A stretch of DNA of 64,000 nucleotides, from NCBI RefSeq assembly GCF_024508335.1, contig NZ_CP101988.1, forward strand, positions 1,860,001 through 1,924,000, in the 5' to 3' direction. This document shows positions 1-7,371 of this stretch, piece after piece. The translations under genes were made by a program, and so were the position numbers. Below the pieces are notes generated by a model. That model did not search any database, was not told the DNA's origin, and saw nothing but the letters and a program-made list of their open reading frames with translations. The DNA is from Cellulomonas chengniuliangii (GTDB lineage Bacteria; Actinomycetota; Actinomycetes; Actinomycetales; Cellulomonadaceae). How positions within the stretch are numbered: position 1 is the first letter of the stretch; each line of letters starts with the position of its first letter.

Positions 1-125
1 CCGGCGGGTTCGGGCAGCGCGTTGGGGGTTTTTCTTGCCGGACGCCAGCCTAGCCGCGCACATGCGCGCACTGTGCGGCGTGCCGTACCGCAAGACCGCC
101 TGGGTCCGCCCGTACGCTCGCAGAC
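1..125. promoter_or_regulatory. Upstream region with leaderless -10 for the DUF3000 gene
   Basis: No gene is recognisable in the first 125 bases. A TACGCT hexamer at 113-118 ends seven bases before the GTG at 126, the leaderless arrangement seen repeatedly in this window. On the minus strand AGCCTA at 47-52 reads TAGGCT and could be the -10 box of a divergent gene beyond the left edge. In mycobacteria hemE lies upstream of the DUF3000 gene, so hemE is a guess only. Confidence 0.4.
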
Positions 126-710
126 GTGATCCCCCCTGGTCCGGACGGCGCCCCTGTCGAGTTCGTCCGAGCGCTGAGGTCGTTGCGCGGCGTGCGGATG
201 CGGCCCGAGATCGCGCTCGAGGAGGTCCCCGGCCCCTCGCGCATCGCGCCGTTCAGCGCGGCGCTGACGGCCGAGGTCCGCTCGGCGCGACGCGACCCCG
301 ACGCCGCCGAGCTCGCCTCGGGCCGCTTCGTGGTGCTGCACGACCCGGACGGCCAGGTGGCGTGGGACGGCCGATTCCGGCTCGTGACCCTGGTGCGCGC
401 GTCCCTCGAGGCGGAGGTCGGCGCGGACCCGATGCTCGCCGACGTCGCCTGGAGCTGGTTCAACGAGTCCTTCACAGGTGTGGGCGCCAACCCGCACGCT
501 GCGGGCGGCACGGTGACGCGAGTGCACTCCCAGAGCTTCGGCGCCCTCGAAGGGCGCCCCGACCAGGTGGACCTCGAGCTGCGCTTCAGCTGGACCGCGC
601 TGGAGGACGACCTGGCCCCACACCTGCGCGCCTGGAGCGTGCTGCTCTGCACGACGGCAGGACTCCCCCCGCTGCCCGCGGGCGTGGTGCCCCTGCCCCG
701 TCGTCGCTGA
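126..710 (+). CDS. DUF3000 domain-containing protein
   Basis: This 194-aa protein of unknown function belongs to the actinobacterial DUF3000 family. The family signature is visible near the N terminus as RPEIALEEVPGPSRIAPFSAAL (split here as RPEIALEEVPG and SRIAPFSAAL), and the protein carries the conserved aromatic-rich WSWFNESF segment mid-chain. The GTG start is chosen because TACGCT ends seven bases upstream and no Shine-Dalgarno sequence is present. No signal peptide or membrane segment is seen, so it should be cytosolic. It is followed by a LuxR-type regulator and RNase D, matching the mycobacterial neighbours Rv2680-Rv2681. No biochemical role is known to me. Confidence 0.85.
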   Translation: MIPPGPDGAPVEFVRALRSLRGVRMRPEIALEEVPGPSRIAPFSAALTAEVRSARRDPDAAELASGRFVVLHDPDGQVAWDGRFRLVTLVRASLEAEVGADPMLADVAWSWFNESFTGVGANPHAAGGTVTRVHSQSFGALEGRPDQVDLELRFSWTALEDDLAPHLRAWSVLLCTTAGLPPLPAGVVPLPRRR

Positions 711-858
711 CCGTCCGCGACACCGGGCAGGCTCCCGGTCGCATGTGCGTGCACCGCCGTGACGGGACGCTGTGACGACCTGCCCCTGGCGGCTCAAGAT
801 CCACGCCCGCGCTGCCGATGGCTGGGATACGTACCGAACCCGTCGCCAGGAGAACCAC

Positions 859-1386
859 GTGAGCATCGAGCCGTTGCGCAGGAGCGCGACCGTCGTGCGC
901 GGAGCGCCGCCTGTCGCGCGCCGGTCGCCCTTGGCTGCGCCCGAGCCGCCCCCGGGCCGCCGCGGGATCGGTCAGATGTGCGTGGTCGTCACCGACCTCG
1001 CGGACGGCGACGGCCAGATCCTGGTGCGCAACGTGCGCCGTCGGGGATCGGGCCGGGTGATCCTGCTCGCACGGCGCGCGGCGCGACGCGAGCTGGTCGG
1101 CCTGCTGGCCGGGGGCTTGCGCGGGGCGGTCGCCGGTGAGGCGCACCCGTCGGTGCCGCAGTCCGTCCCCGCCGCGGTGGCTCCTGTCCGAGCCGACCTG
1201 ACGGCCCGGGAGCTCGGTGTCCTGGCCCTGGTCGCGGACGGGTGCAGCAACCGCCGGATCGGCGAGCTGCTGGGCTTGTCGGCGTTGACCGTGAAGAGCC
1301 ACCTGGCCCGCATCTCGCGCAAGCTCGGCACGGGTGATCGCGCCGCGCTGGTCGCCCTCGCCATCCGCTCGGGCCTGATCCCCTGA
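859..1386 (+). CDS. LuxR-type helix-turn-helix transcriptional regulator
   Basis: This 175-aa protein ends in a classical LuxR/FixJ winged-turn DNA-binding domain, with LTARELGVLALVADG, then the recognition-helix region LSALTVKSHLARISRKLG. The N-terminal 100 residues resemble a degenerate receiver-like fold but show no phospho-acceptor pattern, so it is not called a response regulator. The GTG at 859 is preferred because AGGAGA at 848-853 is well placed. An in-frame GTG at 772 lacks such a site. It lies between the DUF3000 and RNase D genes. Its targets are unknown, and an orphan regulator without a neighbouring sensor kinase is the simplest reading. Confidence 0.75.
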   Translation: MSIEPLRRSATVVRGAPPVARRSPLAAPEPPPGRRGIGQMCVVVTDLADGDGQILVRNVRRRGSGRVILLARRAARRELVGLLAGGLRGAVAGEAHPSVPQSVPAAVAPVRADLTARELGVLALVADGCSNRRIGELLGLSALTVKSHLARISRKLGTGDRAALVALAIRSGLIP

Positions 1387-1486
1387 TCCCCTGACGCACG
1401 ACGCGCATCGCCCGGATCACGCGTCCACGCGCAGGCCATGCGCGGCGTGCGCACCGCGACCGGCTGGAGCGCCTACGGTGGAGGTC

Positions 1487-2803
1487 ATGCTCCCCGATCC
1501 ACCGGGCGCCGACGGCGCCACGCACGACCCCGAACAGCCCGACCTGCCTGAGGACCCCCTCCCCGCCTTGACGGTGAGTGATGACGTGCCGGCCGCCCTC
1601 GAGGTGGTCCCGTTGACCGAGCCGGCCGACGGGGTCCCTCCTGTGGTCGACACACCGGAGGGGTTGGCGCGTGTCGTCGAGGCCTTCGGCGCTGGGACCG
1701 GGCCTGTCGCGGTGGACGCGGAACGGGCCTCGGGATACCGCTACGGCCAGCGAACGTACCTGGTGCAACTGCGCCGGGAGGGCGCCGGGACAGCGCTGAT
1801 CGACCCGATCGCCCTGCCCGACCTGTCGTCGCTGTCGGAGGCCCTCGTCGGGGTGGAGTGGGTGCTGCACGCCGCGTCCCAGGACCTGCCCGGGCTGGCT
1901 GAGCAGGGCCTCCGCCCCTCGCGCGTCTTCGACACCGAGCTGGGCGCCCGGCTGCTGGGCCTCGAGCGGGTCGGCCTGGCGGCTGTCGTCGCCGAGCTGT
2001 TGGGGCTGGGCCTGGCGAAGGAGCACTCGGCGGTCGACTGGTCGACCCGCCCGCTACCCGAGCAGTGGCTGCGCTACGCCGCGCTGGACGTCGAGGTGCT
2101 CGTCGAGCTGCGCGAGATCCTCGCGGAACGGCTGGCCGTGGCCGGCAAGGCCGAGTGGGCCGCCCAGGAGTTCGAGGCCGTGCGCCTCGCGCCGCCGCCG
2201 GCCCCGAGGGTCGAGCCGTGGCGCCGTGTCTCCGGCCTGCACGCCATCCGCGACGCGCGACGGCTCGCGGTCGTCCGGGAGCTCTGGCTGACTCGTGACG
2301 AGAACGCCCGCCAGCGCGACATCTCGCCGGGGCGCGTGCTCCCCGACCACGCGATCGTGGCGGCCGCCCAGGCGCTTCCCCGCTCCGTGCCGCAGCTCGT
2401 CGCCCTGCCGGCGTTCTCCGGCAAGGGCACCCGCCGACGGGCGACGCTGTGGCAGCACGCGATCGACCGCGGCCTGGCCCTCCCGGACGCCGAGCTGCCC
2501 TCGGTGCGCGGCCCCAAGTCCGACGGCCCGCCGCCGCCTCGCGCGTGGGCGGACCGCGACCCGGAGGCCGCCGCACGGCTGGCCGTCGCGCGCGATACTG
2601 TCGGCGAGCTGTCCCAGGAGCACTCGGTGCCCACCGAGAACCTGCTGCAGCCCGATCTGCTGCGCCGGCTGTGCTGGACGCCGCCGAGCCGCTTGGACGA
2701 GCAGTCGATCGCGGAGTTCCTGGCCGCGGGCGGGGCCCGGGAGTGGCAGGTGTCGCTGGTGGCGCCGCGGCTCGCGGCGGCTTTCGCGGAGGCCGCGGAC
2801 TGA
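1487..2803 (+). CDS. rnd: RNase D-like 3'-5' exoribonuclease with HRDC domain
   Basis: Predicted DEDDy exoribonuclease trimming RNA 3' ends, 438 aa. Exo I is at about residues 74-85 with Asp77 and Glu79 (AVDAERASGYRYG). Exo II contains the VLHAASQDLPGL aspartate, and Exo III is YAALDVEVLVEL with the Tyr/Asp pair. An HRDC nucleic-acid-binding domain follows (RDARRLAVVRELWLTRDENA onward), then a basic C-terminal region. ATG at 1487 is preferred over GTG at 1478 because TACGGT at 1474-1479 is an apparent -10 box that would place the transcript start at 1487. The neighbour order matches mycobacterial Rv2681. It ends just before the fadAB inverted repeat. Confidence 0.88.
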   Translation: MLPDPPGADGATHDPEQPDLPEDPLPALTVSDDVPAALEVVPLTEPADGVPPVVDTPEGLARVVEAFGAGTGPVAVDAERASGYRYGQRTYLVQLRREGAGTALIDPIALPDLSSLSEALVGVEWVLHAASQDLPGLAEQGLRPSRVFDTELGARLLGLERVGLAAVVAELLGLGLAKEHSAVDWSTRPLPEQWLRYAALDVEVLVELREILAERLAVAGKAEWAAQEFEAVRLAPPPAPRVEPWRRVSGLHAIRDARRLAVVRELWLTRDENARQRDISPGRVLPDHAIVAAAQALPRSVPQLVALPAFSGKGTRRRATLWQHAIDRGLALPDAELPSVRGPKSDGPPPPRAWADRDPEAAARLAVARDTVGELSQEHSVPTENLLQPDLLRRLCWTPPSRLDEQSIAEFLAAGGAREWQVSLVAPRLAAAFAEAAD

Positions 2804-2810
2804 ACTTCGC

Positions 2811-2846
2811 CCAGCCCCGAGTTACTCGCGAGTAACTTGGGGCTGG
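2811..2846. promoter_or_regulatory. 36-bp inverted repeat, probable fadAB operator
   Basis: An 18-bp perfect palindrome, AGTTACTCGCGAGTAACT, occupies 2820-2837. It is embedded in outer arms CCAGCCCC (2811-2818) and GGGGCTGG (2839-2846), so the whole 36 bp is self-complementary except for one pair (2819/2838). It sits 8 bases after the rnd stop and about 90 bases before fadA. The TTACT...AGTAA core is the size and symmetry of a TetR-family operator. No T-tract follows, so termination is the less likely role, although the RNA could fold. Confidence 0.7.
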
Positions 2847-2934
2847 TGCGGGACCTTCGTCCCGGGTACCTTCAGGATTCGGCGTGTCTGACCAGACCGC
2901 CGCCCGGACACCGACGTCCCCGCCTGGAGGTTCG

Positions 2935-4182
2935 ATGCCTAGCGCATCCGCCCGTGCCGTCCGCCCTGTCGTCTTCGTCGAAGGCGTTCGCACGCCGTTC
3001 GGGCGAGCGCGGGACGACGGGCTCTACGCCCACACCCGTGCCGACGACCTCGCCGTCAAGACGATCCGCGAGATCCTCCGCCGCCATCCCGAACTGCCTC
3101 CCGAGCGGGTCGACGAGGTGGCCATCGCCGCCACGACCCAGCAGGGCGACCAGGGCCTGACCCTCGGGCGGACCGTCGCCATGCTGGCCGGCCTGCCCCG
3201 GACCGTTCCCGGGTACGCGATCGACCGCATGTGCGCCGGCGCCATGACCGCGGTGACGTCGACAGCCGCCGCGATCGGCTTCGGCGCCCAAGACGTCGCG
3301 ATCGCCGGCGGCGTGGAGCACATGGGCCGGCACCCGATGGGGTTCGAGGCCGACCCCAACCCCCGCTTCCTGTCCGAGCGGCTGGTCAGCACGGACGCGC
3401 TGAACATGGGGGTGACGGCCGAGAACCTCCACGACCGTTTCCCGGCGCTGACGCGCGAGCGGGCCGACGCGTACGGGGTGGCCAGCCAGGCCAAGTACGC
3501 GGCGGCGCTCGCCGCGGGCAAGGTCACGCCCGACCTCGTCTACGTGGCCCTGCGCGACCCGGAGAAGGGCTGGGGGCTCGCGACCGCTGACGAGCCGCCC
3601 CGCCCGGGCACCACCATCGAGGACATCGAGGGCCTCAAGACCCCGTTCCGCGCCGGAGGCCGTGTGTCGGCCGGCACGTCCGCCCCACTGACCGACGGCG
3701 CGGCCTCGTGCCTGCTGGCGGCCGAGGAGACCGCGGTCGAGCTCGGCATGCCCGTCCGGATGCGCATGGTGACGTTCGCCTACGCCGGCGTCGAGCCGGA
3801 GGTCATGGGCATCGGCCCCGTTCCCGCGACCCGCAAGGCGCTTGAGCGCTCTGGGCTGACCATCGACGACATCGGGCTGTTCGAGGTCAACGAGGCGTTC
3901 GCCGTGCAGGTCCTGGCGTTCCTCGACGCGTTCGACATCAAAGACGACGACCCGCGCGTGAACCCCTACGGCGGCGCCATCGCGGTGGGCCACCCGCTGG
4001 CCTCGTCTGGGGTGCGACTGATGACCCAGCTCGCCCGGCAGTTCGCCGAGCGCCCTGACGTCCGCTACGGCCTGACCACGATGTGCGTGGGCCTCGGCCA
4101 GGGCGGCACGGTGATCTGGGAGAACCCGCACCACCCCGACTACCAGCCCTCCGCCACGACGACCGACGGGAGCGACCGATGA
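2935..4182 (+). CDS. fadA: Acetyl-CoA C-acyltransferase (thiolase), beta-oxidation
   Basis: This 415-aa thiolase cleaves 3-ketoacyl-CoA to acetyl-CoA and a shortened acyl-CoA in the cytosol. Catalytic residues are visible: Cys100 in DRMCAGAMTAV, His353 in AVGHPLASSG and Cys384 in TMCVGLGQGG. The ATG at 2935 has GGAGG at 2926-2930. An in-frame GTG at 2884 would add 17 unconserved-looking residues (SDQTAARTPTS...). The stop overlaps the fadB start as ATGA, indicating translational coupling and a complex of the trifunctional-enzyme kind. The upstream palindrome suggests repression by a fatty-acid-responsive regulator. Confidence 0.93.
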   Translation: MPSASARAVRPVVFVEGVRTPFGRARDDGLYAHTRADDLAVKTIREILRRHPELPPERVDEVAIAATTQQGDQGLTLGRTVAMLAGLPRTVPGYAIDRMCAGAMTAVTSTAAAIGFGAQDVAIAGGVEHMGRHPMGFEADPNPRFLSERLVSTDALNMGVTAENLHDRFPALTRERADAYGVASQAKYAAALAAGKVTPDLVYVALRDPEKGWGLATADEPPRPGTTIEDIEGLKTPFRAGGRVSAGTSAPLTDGAASCLLAAEETAVELGMPVRMRMVTFAYAGVEPEVMGIGPVPATRKALERSGLTIDDIGLFEVNEAFAVQVLAFLDAFDIKDDDPRVNPYGGAIAVGHPLASSGVRLMTQLARQFAERPDVRYGLTTMCVGLGQGGTVIWENPHHPDYQPSATTTDGSDR

Positions 4183-6299
4183 CCGCCACCACCGCCGGGC
4201 CGCGCCCGGAGCGCGTTTCCCACGCCCTCGTCCGGGACGTCCCGCTCCCGGGCGGCGCGGGCACGCTCGCGCTGGTCACGGTCGACAACGGGCTCGACCA
4301 CACCAAGCCGACCACCTTGGGCCCCCTGGGTCTGACCGAGCTGCACGGCGTGCTGTCCACGCTGCGCCAGCGAGCCGCCGACGGCGAGATCGTCGCCGTG
4401 GGGGTCACTGGGAAGCCGTACTACCTGGCCGCCGGGGCCGATCTGACGGCGGTCAGCCACCTCACGGACGAGTCGGGCGCTCGGCGCATCGCCGAGCTGG
4501 GCCACGAGACCTACCGGATGCTGGGCGAGATGGCCGTGCCGACGTTCGCGTACGTCAACGGCGTGGCCCTGGGCGGCGGGTTCGAGCTCGCGCTCAACTG
4601 CACCTACCGCACCGTCGCCGGGGACGTCACGGCGCTGGCGCTCCCGGAGGCCTTCCTGGGCCTGGTGCCCGGCTGGGGCGGCTGCTACCTGCTGCCGCAG
4701 CTCGTGGGCGTCCGCGGCGCGCTCGAGATGATCCTCACGCGCCCCCTCGCGAACAACCGGATGACCAAGGCCGCCGAGGCGGTGCGCCTGGGCCTGATGG
4801 ACGCGATGTTCGATCCCGCTGACTTCCTCGAGCAGTCGCTGGCCTGGACGGCGGACGTCCTCGCTGGCCGGGTGGTCGTCGAGCGTCGGGAGATCGAGGG
4901 CGCCGACGAGTGGGCGGCCGTGGTCGCGGGCGCCCGCCACCAGCTCGACCAGCGCCTGCATGGCGCCCGCCAGGCGCCGTACCGGGCGCTGGACCTGGTC
5001 GCCGCGGCACGGGACGCCGACCGGGACGCGGCGTTCGCCGCCGAGGACGACGCGCTGACCGACCTGATCATGTCCGACGAGCTGCGCGCCGGCCTGTACG
5101 CGTTCGACCTGACCACCCGCAAGTCCCGCAAGCCCGCCGGGGCGCCCGACGCCGCCCTCGCGCGGCCCGTGCGCACCGTGGGGATCGTGGGCGCAGGCCT
5201 GATGGCCGGGCAGCTGGCCGTGCTCATCGCACGCCGACTGAAGGTGCCCGTGGTGATGCGGGAGGTCGACGACGAGCGTGTCGCCGCCGGGCTGGCGGGC
5301 ATCCGCTCGATGGTCGAGTCTCAGGCCGCGAAGGGCCGGATCCGGCCTGACGAGGCCAACCGGGTGCTCGCGTCCATCTCGGTGAGCACCGACCTCGGCA
5401 CGCTGGCGGGCGCCGACCTGGTGATCGAGGCTGTCACCGAGGTGATGGCGCTCAAGCAGCGCGTCTTCGCGGAGCTCGAGGACGTCATCGCCCCGGACGC
5501 GGTCCTCGCGACCAACACCTCGGCGTTGTCGGTCACCGAGATGTCCGCCCATCTGCGCCACCCGGAGCGGGTGGTCGGCATCCACTTCTTCAACCCGGTG
5601 GCCCAGATGCCCCTGATCGAGGTGGTGCGCACGGAGGCGTCGGACGACGCCGCCGTCGCGACCGCGTTCGCGCTGGCGAAGAACCTCGGCAAGACGGCTG
5701 TCGGCGTCGCCGACCGGCCGGGCTTCGTGGTGAACCGCTTGCTTCTGCGGATGCTCGCCGAGGTGGCCGCCGCGGTCGAGGGCGGCACGCCGGTGCAGGT
5801 GGCCGACGCGGCGCTGCGGCCGCTCGGGCTCCCGATGGGATCGTTCGCGCTGATCCAGCTGGTGGGACTGCCCGTGGCGCTGCACGTGCTGAGCTCGCTG
5901 CACGAGGACCTGGGCGACCGCTACCCGCTCTCCCCCGGCCTGGAGCGCCTGGCCGCCGAGAAGCGGCGTGTGGTGCCCGAGCCGGACGGCCAGGGCGCCG
6001 AGCTCGAGGTGGACCCGGCGATCCAGGACGCGTTCGAGGCCTCCGGCGACGAGTCGCCGCTCGACGGGCCGGGAGTCCTGGACGCGGTGCTCGCCGGACT
6101 CACGGAGGAGATCGGGCTGATGCTCGACGAGGGCGTGGTCGCCGGGCCCGAGCAGATCGACCTGTGCATGATCCTGGGCGCCGGTTGGCCGTTCCACCTG
6201 GGCGGCATCACGCCGTACCTGGACCGCACCGGCTACTCCCAGAAGGTGCTGGGGCGCCGGCTCCTCGAGGACGGCGTGGCGAACGTGCCAGGTCGGTGA
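4179..6299 (+). CDS. fadB: 3-hydroxyacyl-CoA dehydrogenase / enoyl-CoA hydratase
   Basis: This bifunctional beta-oxidation enzyme of 706 aa hydrates 2-enoyl-CoA and then oxidises 3-hydroxyacyl-CoA with NAD. The N-terminal crotonase domain (about 1-290) has the oxyanion/catalytic segment NGVALGGGFELAL and LPEAFLGLVPGWGG with both expected glutamates. A Rossmann NAD site starts near residue 333 (VGIVGAGLMAGQLA), and the dehydrogenase signature HFFNPVAQMPLIEVV and PGFVVNRLL follow. The length is typical of FadB. It starts inside the fadA stop (ATGA), so fadAB is one operon. A large hairpin follows 30 bases after the stop. Confidence 0.94.
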   Translation: MTATTAGPRPERVSHALVRDVPLPGGAGTLALVTVDNGLDHTKPTTLGPLGLTELHGVLSTLRQRAADGEIVAVGVTGKPYYLAAGADLTAVSHLTDESGARRIAELGHETYRMLGEMAVPTFAYVNGVALGGGFELALNCTYRTVAGDVTALALPEAFLGLVPGWGGCYLLPQLVGVRGALEMILTRPLANNRMTKAAEAVRLGLMDAMFDPADFLEQSLAWTADVLAGRVVVERREIEGADEWAAVVAGARHQLDQRLHGARQAPYRALDLVAAARDADRDAAFAAEDDALTDLIMSDELRAGLYAFDLTTRKSRKPAGAPDAALARPVRTVGIVGAGLMAGQLAVLIARRLKVPVVMREVDDERVAAGLAGIRSMVESQAAKGRIRPDEANRVLASISVSTDLGTLAGADLVIEAVTEVMALKQRVFAELEDVIAPDAVLATNTSALSVTEMSAHLRHPERVVGIHFFNPVAQMPLIEVVRTEASDDAAVATAFALAKNLGKTAVGVADRPGFVVNRLLLRMLAEVAAAVEGGTPVQVADAALRPLGLPMGSFALIQLVGLPVALHVLSSLHEDLGDRYPLSPGLERLAAEKRRVVPEPDGQGAELEVDPAIQDAFEASGDESPLDGPGVLDAVLAGLTEEIGLMLDEGVVAGPEQIDLCMILGAGWPFHLGGITPYLDRTGYSQKVLGRRLLEDGVANVPGR

Positions 6300-6328
6300 C
6301 CTCGGCGCGCTCCGCACCACCCAGGTGA

Positions 6329-6367
6329 ACGAGAGCCGCGGCGCGTCAGACGCGCCGCGGCTCTCGT
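6329..6367. terminator. Bidirectional terminator between fadB and pflA
   Basis: Sixteen complementary bases flank a seven-base loop (GTCAGAC), starting ACGAGAGCCGCGGCGC and closing with its exact complement. It lies between the convergent genes fadB (plus) and pflA (minus), so it can stop both. No U-tract is present, as is common in high-GC actinobacteria. Confidence 0.85.
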
Positions 6368-6393
6368 CGCGTGGGTCGGGGTGTGCGTGAGGC

Positions 6394-7287
6394 TCAGTAC
6401 ACCGTGAGCCCACGCTCGCGGAACTGGTCGCGGACGCGCGCGACGAGCTCGGGGCTCGGCGGCTGAGCGTCCTCGAGCTCGTAGCTCAGCCCGAGCGACT
6501 CCCACTTGTCGCGGCCCATCTGGTGGAACGGCAGCACCTCGACCCTGCTGACCGTGGAGAGCGTGGCGACGTAGTCCGCGACGGCGTCGACGTTCTCTGG
6601 GGCGTCGGTCAGGCCGGGGACCAGCACGAAGCGGACCCAGATCTCGGTGCCGCGGGCGGCGAGCCGGCGGCCGAAGTCGAGGGTGGGCTGCAGATCGCGG
6701 CCGGTGACCTTGCGGTACGTCTCGGGGATCCCCGACTTCACGTCGAGGAGGACGAGGTCGATGTCGTCGAGCATCTCGTCGGTGCAGTGCGCGCCCAGGT
6801 ACCCGGAGGTGTCGAGGGCGGTGCGGATGCCCATCTCCTTGGCGCCGCGCAGCACACGGGCGACGAAGGCGGGCTGCATGAGCGGCTCGCCGCCGGAGAT
6901 GGTGAGCCCGCCGCCCGTGACCTCGAAGATGGGCCGGTAGCGCGCGATCCGCGCGAGCAGCTCGTCGGCGGTGATCGGCTCCCCGCGGCGCATCTCCATG
7001 GTGTCGGGGTTGTGGCAGTAGAGGCAGCGCAGCGGGCAGCCGGAGAGGAACGTGGTGAGGCGGGTGCCGGGGCCGTCGACTGCGGTCACGAGCTCCCAGG
7101 AGTGCAGGGACCCGAGCTCGCCGGCGCGCATCTGGGCGAAACGCTCGGAGCGGCTCGCCTCGGAGCTGTCGAGGCCCGCGGTGCCGGCGGAGGAGCGGTG
7201 GTGCGAGCCGCCGATGACGGGGAGCCCGAGCTCGACGACCGGCGCGCCGCAGTCGGCGTCGCGCGGTGCGGTGCTGGTCGCGTTCAT
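6394..7287 (-). CDS. pflA: Pyruvate formate-lyase activating enzyme (radical SAM)
   Basis: This 297-aa radical SAM enzyme installs the glycyl radical on PflB under anoxic conditions. The 4Fe-4S/SAM motif CxxxCxxC is at Cys84, Cys88 and Cys91 (FLSGCPLRCLYCHNPDT). The GGE-like motif TISGGEPLMQPAF follows. About 50 residues precede the usual beginning of the family (HSWELVTAVDGPG). The ATG at 7287 is kept because GAGGAG lies upstream at good spacing, and long N termini are, to my recollection, usual in Cellulomonas relatives. It is downstream of pflB on the same strand, with a strong hairpin in the 84-base gap. Confidence 0.93.
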   Translation of the reverse strand: MNATSTAPRDADCGAPVVELGLPVIGGSHHRSSAGTAGLDSSEASRSERFAQMRAGELGSLHSWELVTAVDGPGTRLTTFLSGCPLRCLYCHNPDTMEMRRGEPITADELLARIARYRPIFEVTGGGLTISGGEPLMQPAFVARVLRGAKEMGIRTALDTSGYLGAHCTDEMLDDIDLVLLDVKSGIPETYRKVTGRDLQPTLDFGRRLAARGTEIWVRFVLVPGLTDAPENVDAVADYVATLSTVSRVEVLPFHQMGRDKWESLGLSYELEDAQPPSPELVARVRDQFRERGLTVY

Positions 7288-7322
7288 GGCGTGCTCCTCA
7301 GGCGGGACGAGGGCGGGCTGTG

Positions 7323-7365
7323 CGGGCCGCGGCGGGTGGAGCTGGGATCCACCCGCCGCGGCCCG
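7323..7365 (-). terminator. Intergenic hairpin between pflB and pflA
   Basis: Two 18-base arms (7323-7340 and 7348-7365) are exactly complementary around a 7-base loop. The hairpin begins 6 bases after the pflB stop on the minus strand and ends 36 bases before pflA. It is either a leaky terminator or a 3' stabilising structure, and either would give more PflB than the catalytic activase. Confidence 0.8.
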
Positions 7366-7371
7366 GGTCGG

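Noticed and set aside
1478-1486. GTG at 1478 as the start of the RNase D gene
   Set aside because: It falls inside the apparent -10 box TACGGT. The ATG at 1487 fits the leaderless pattern.
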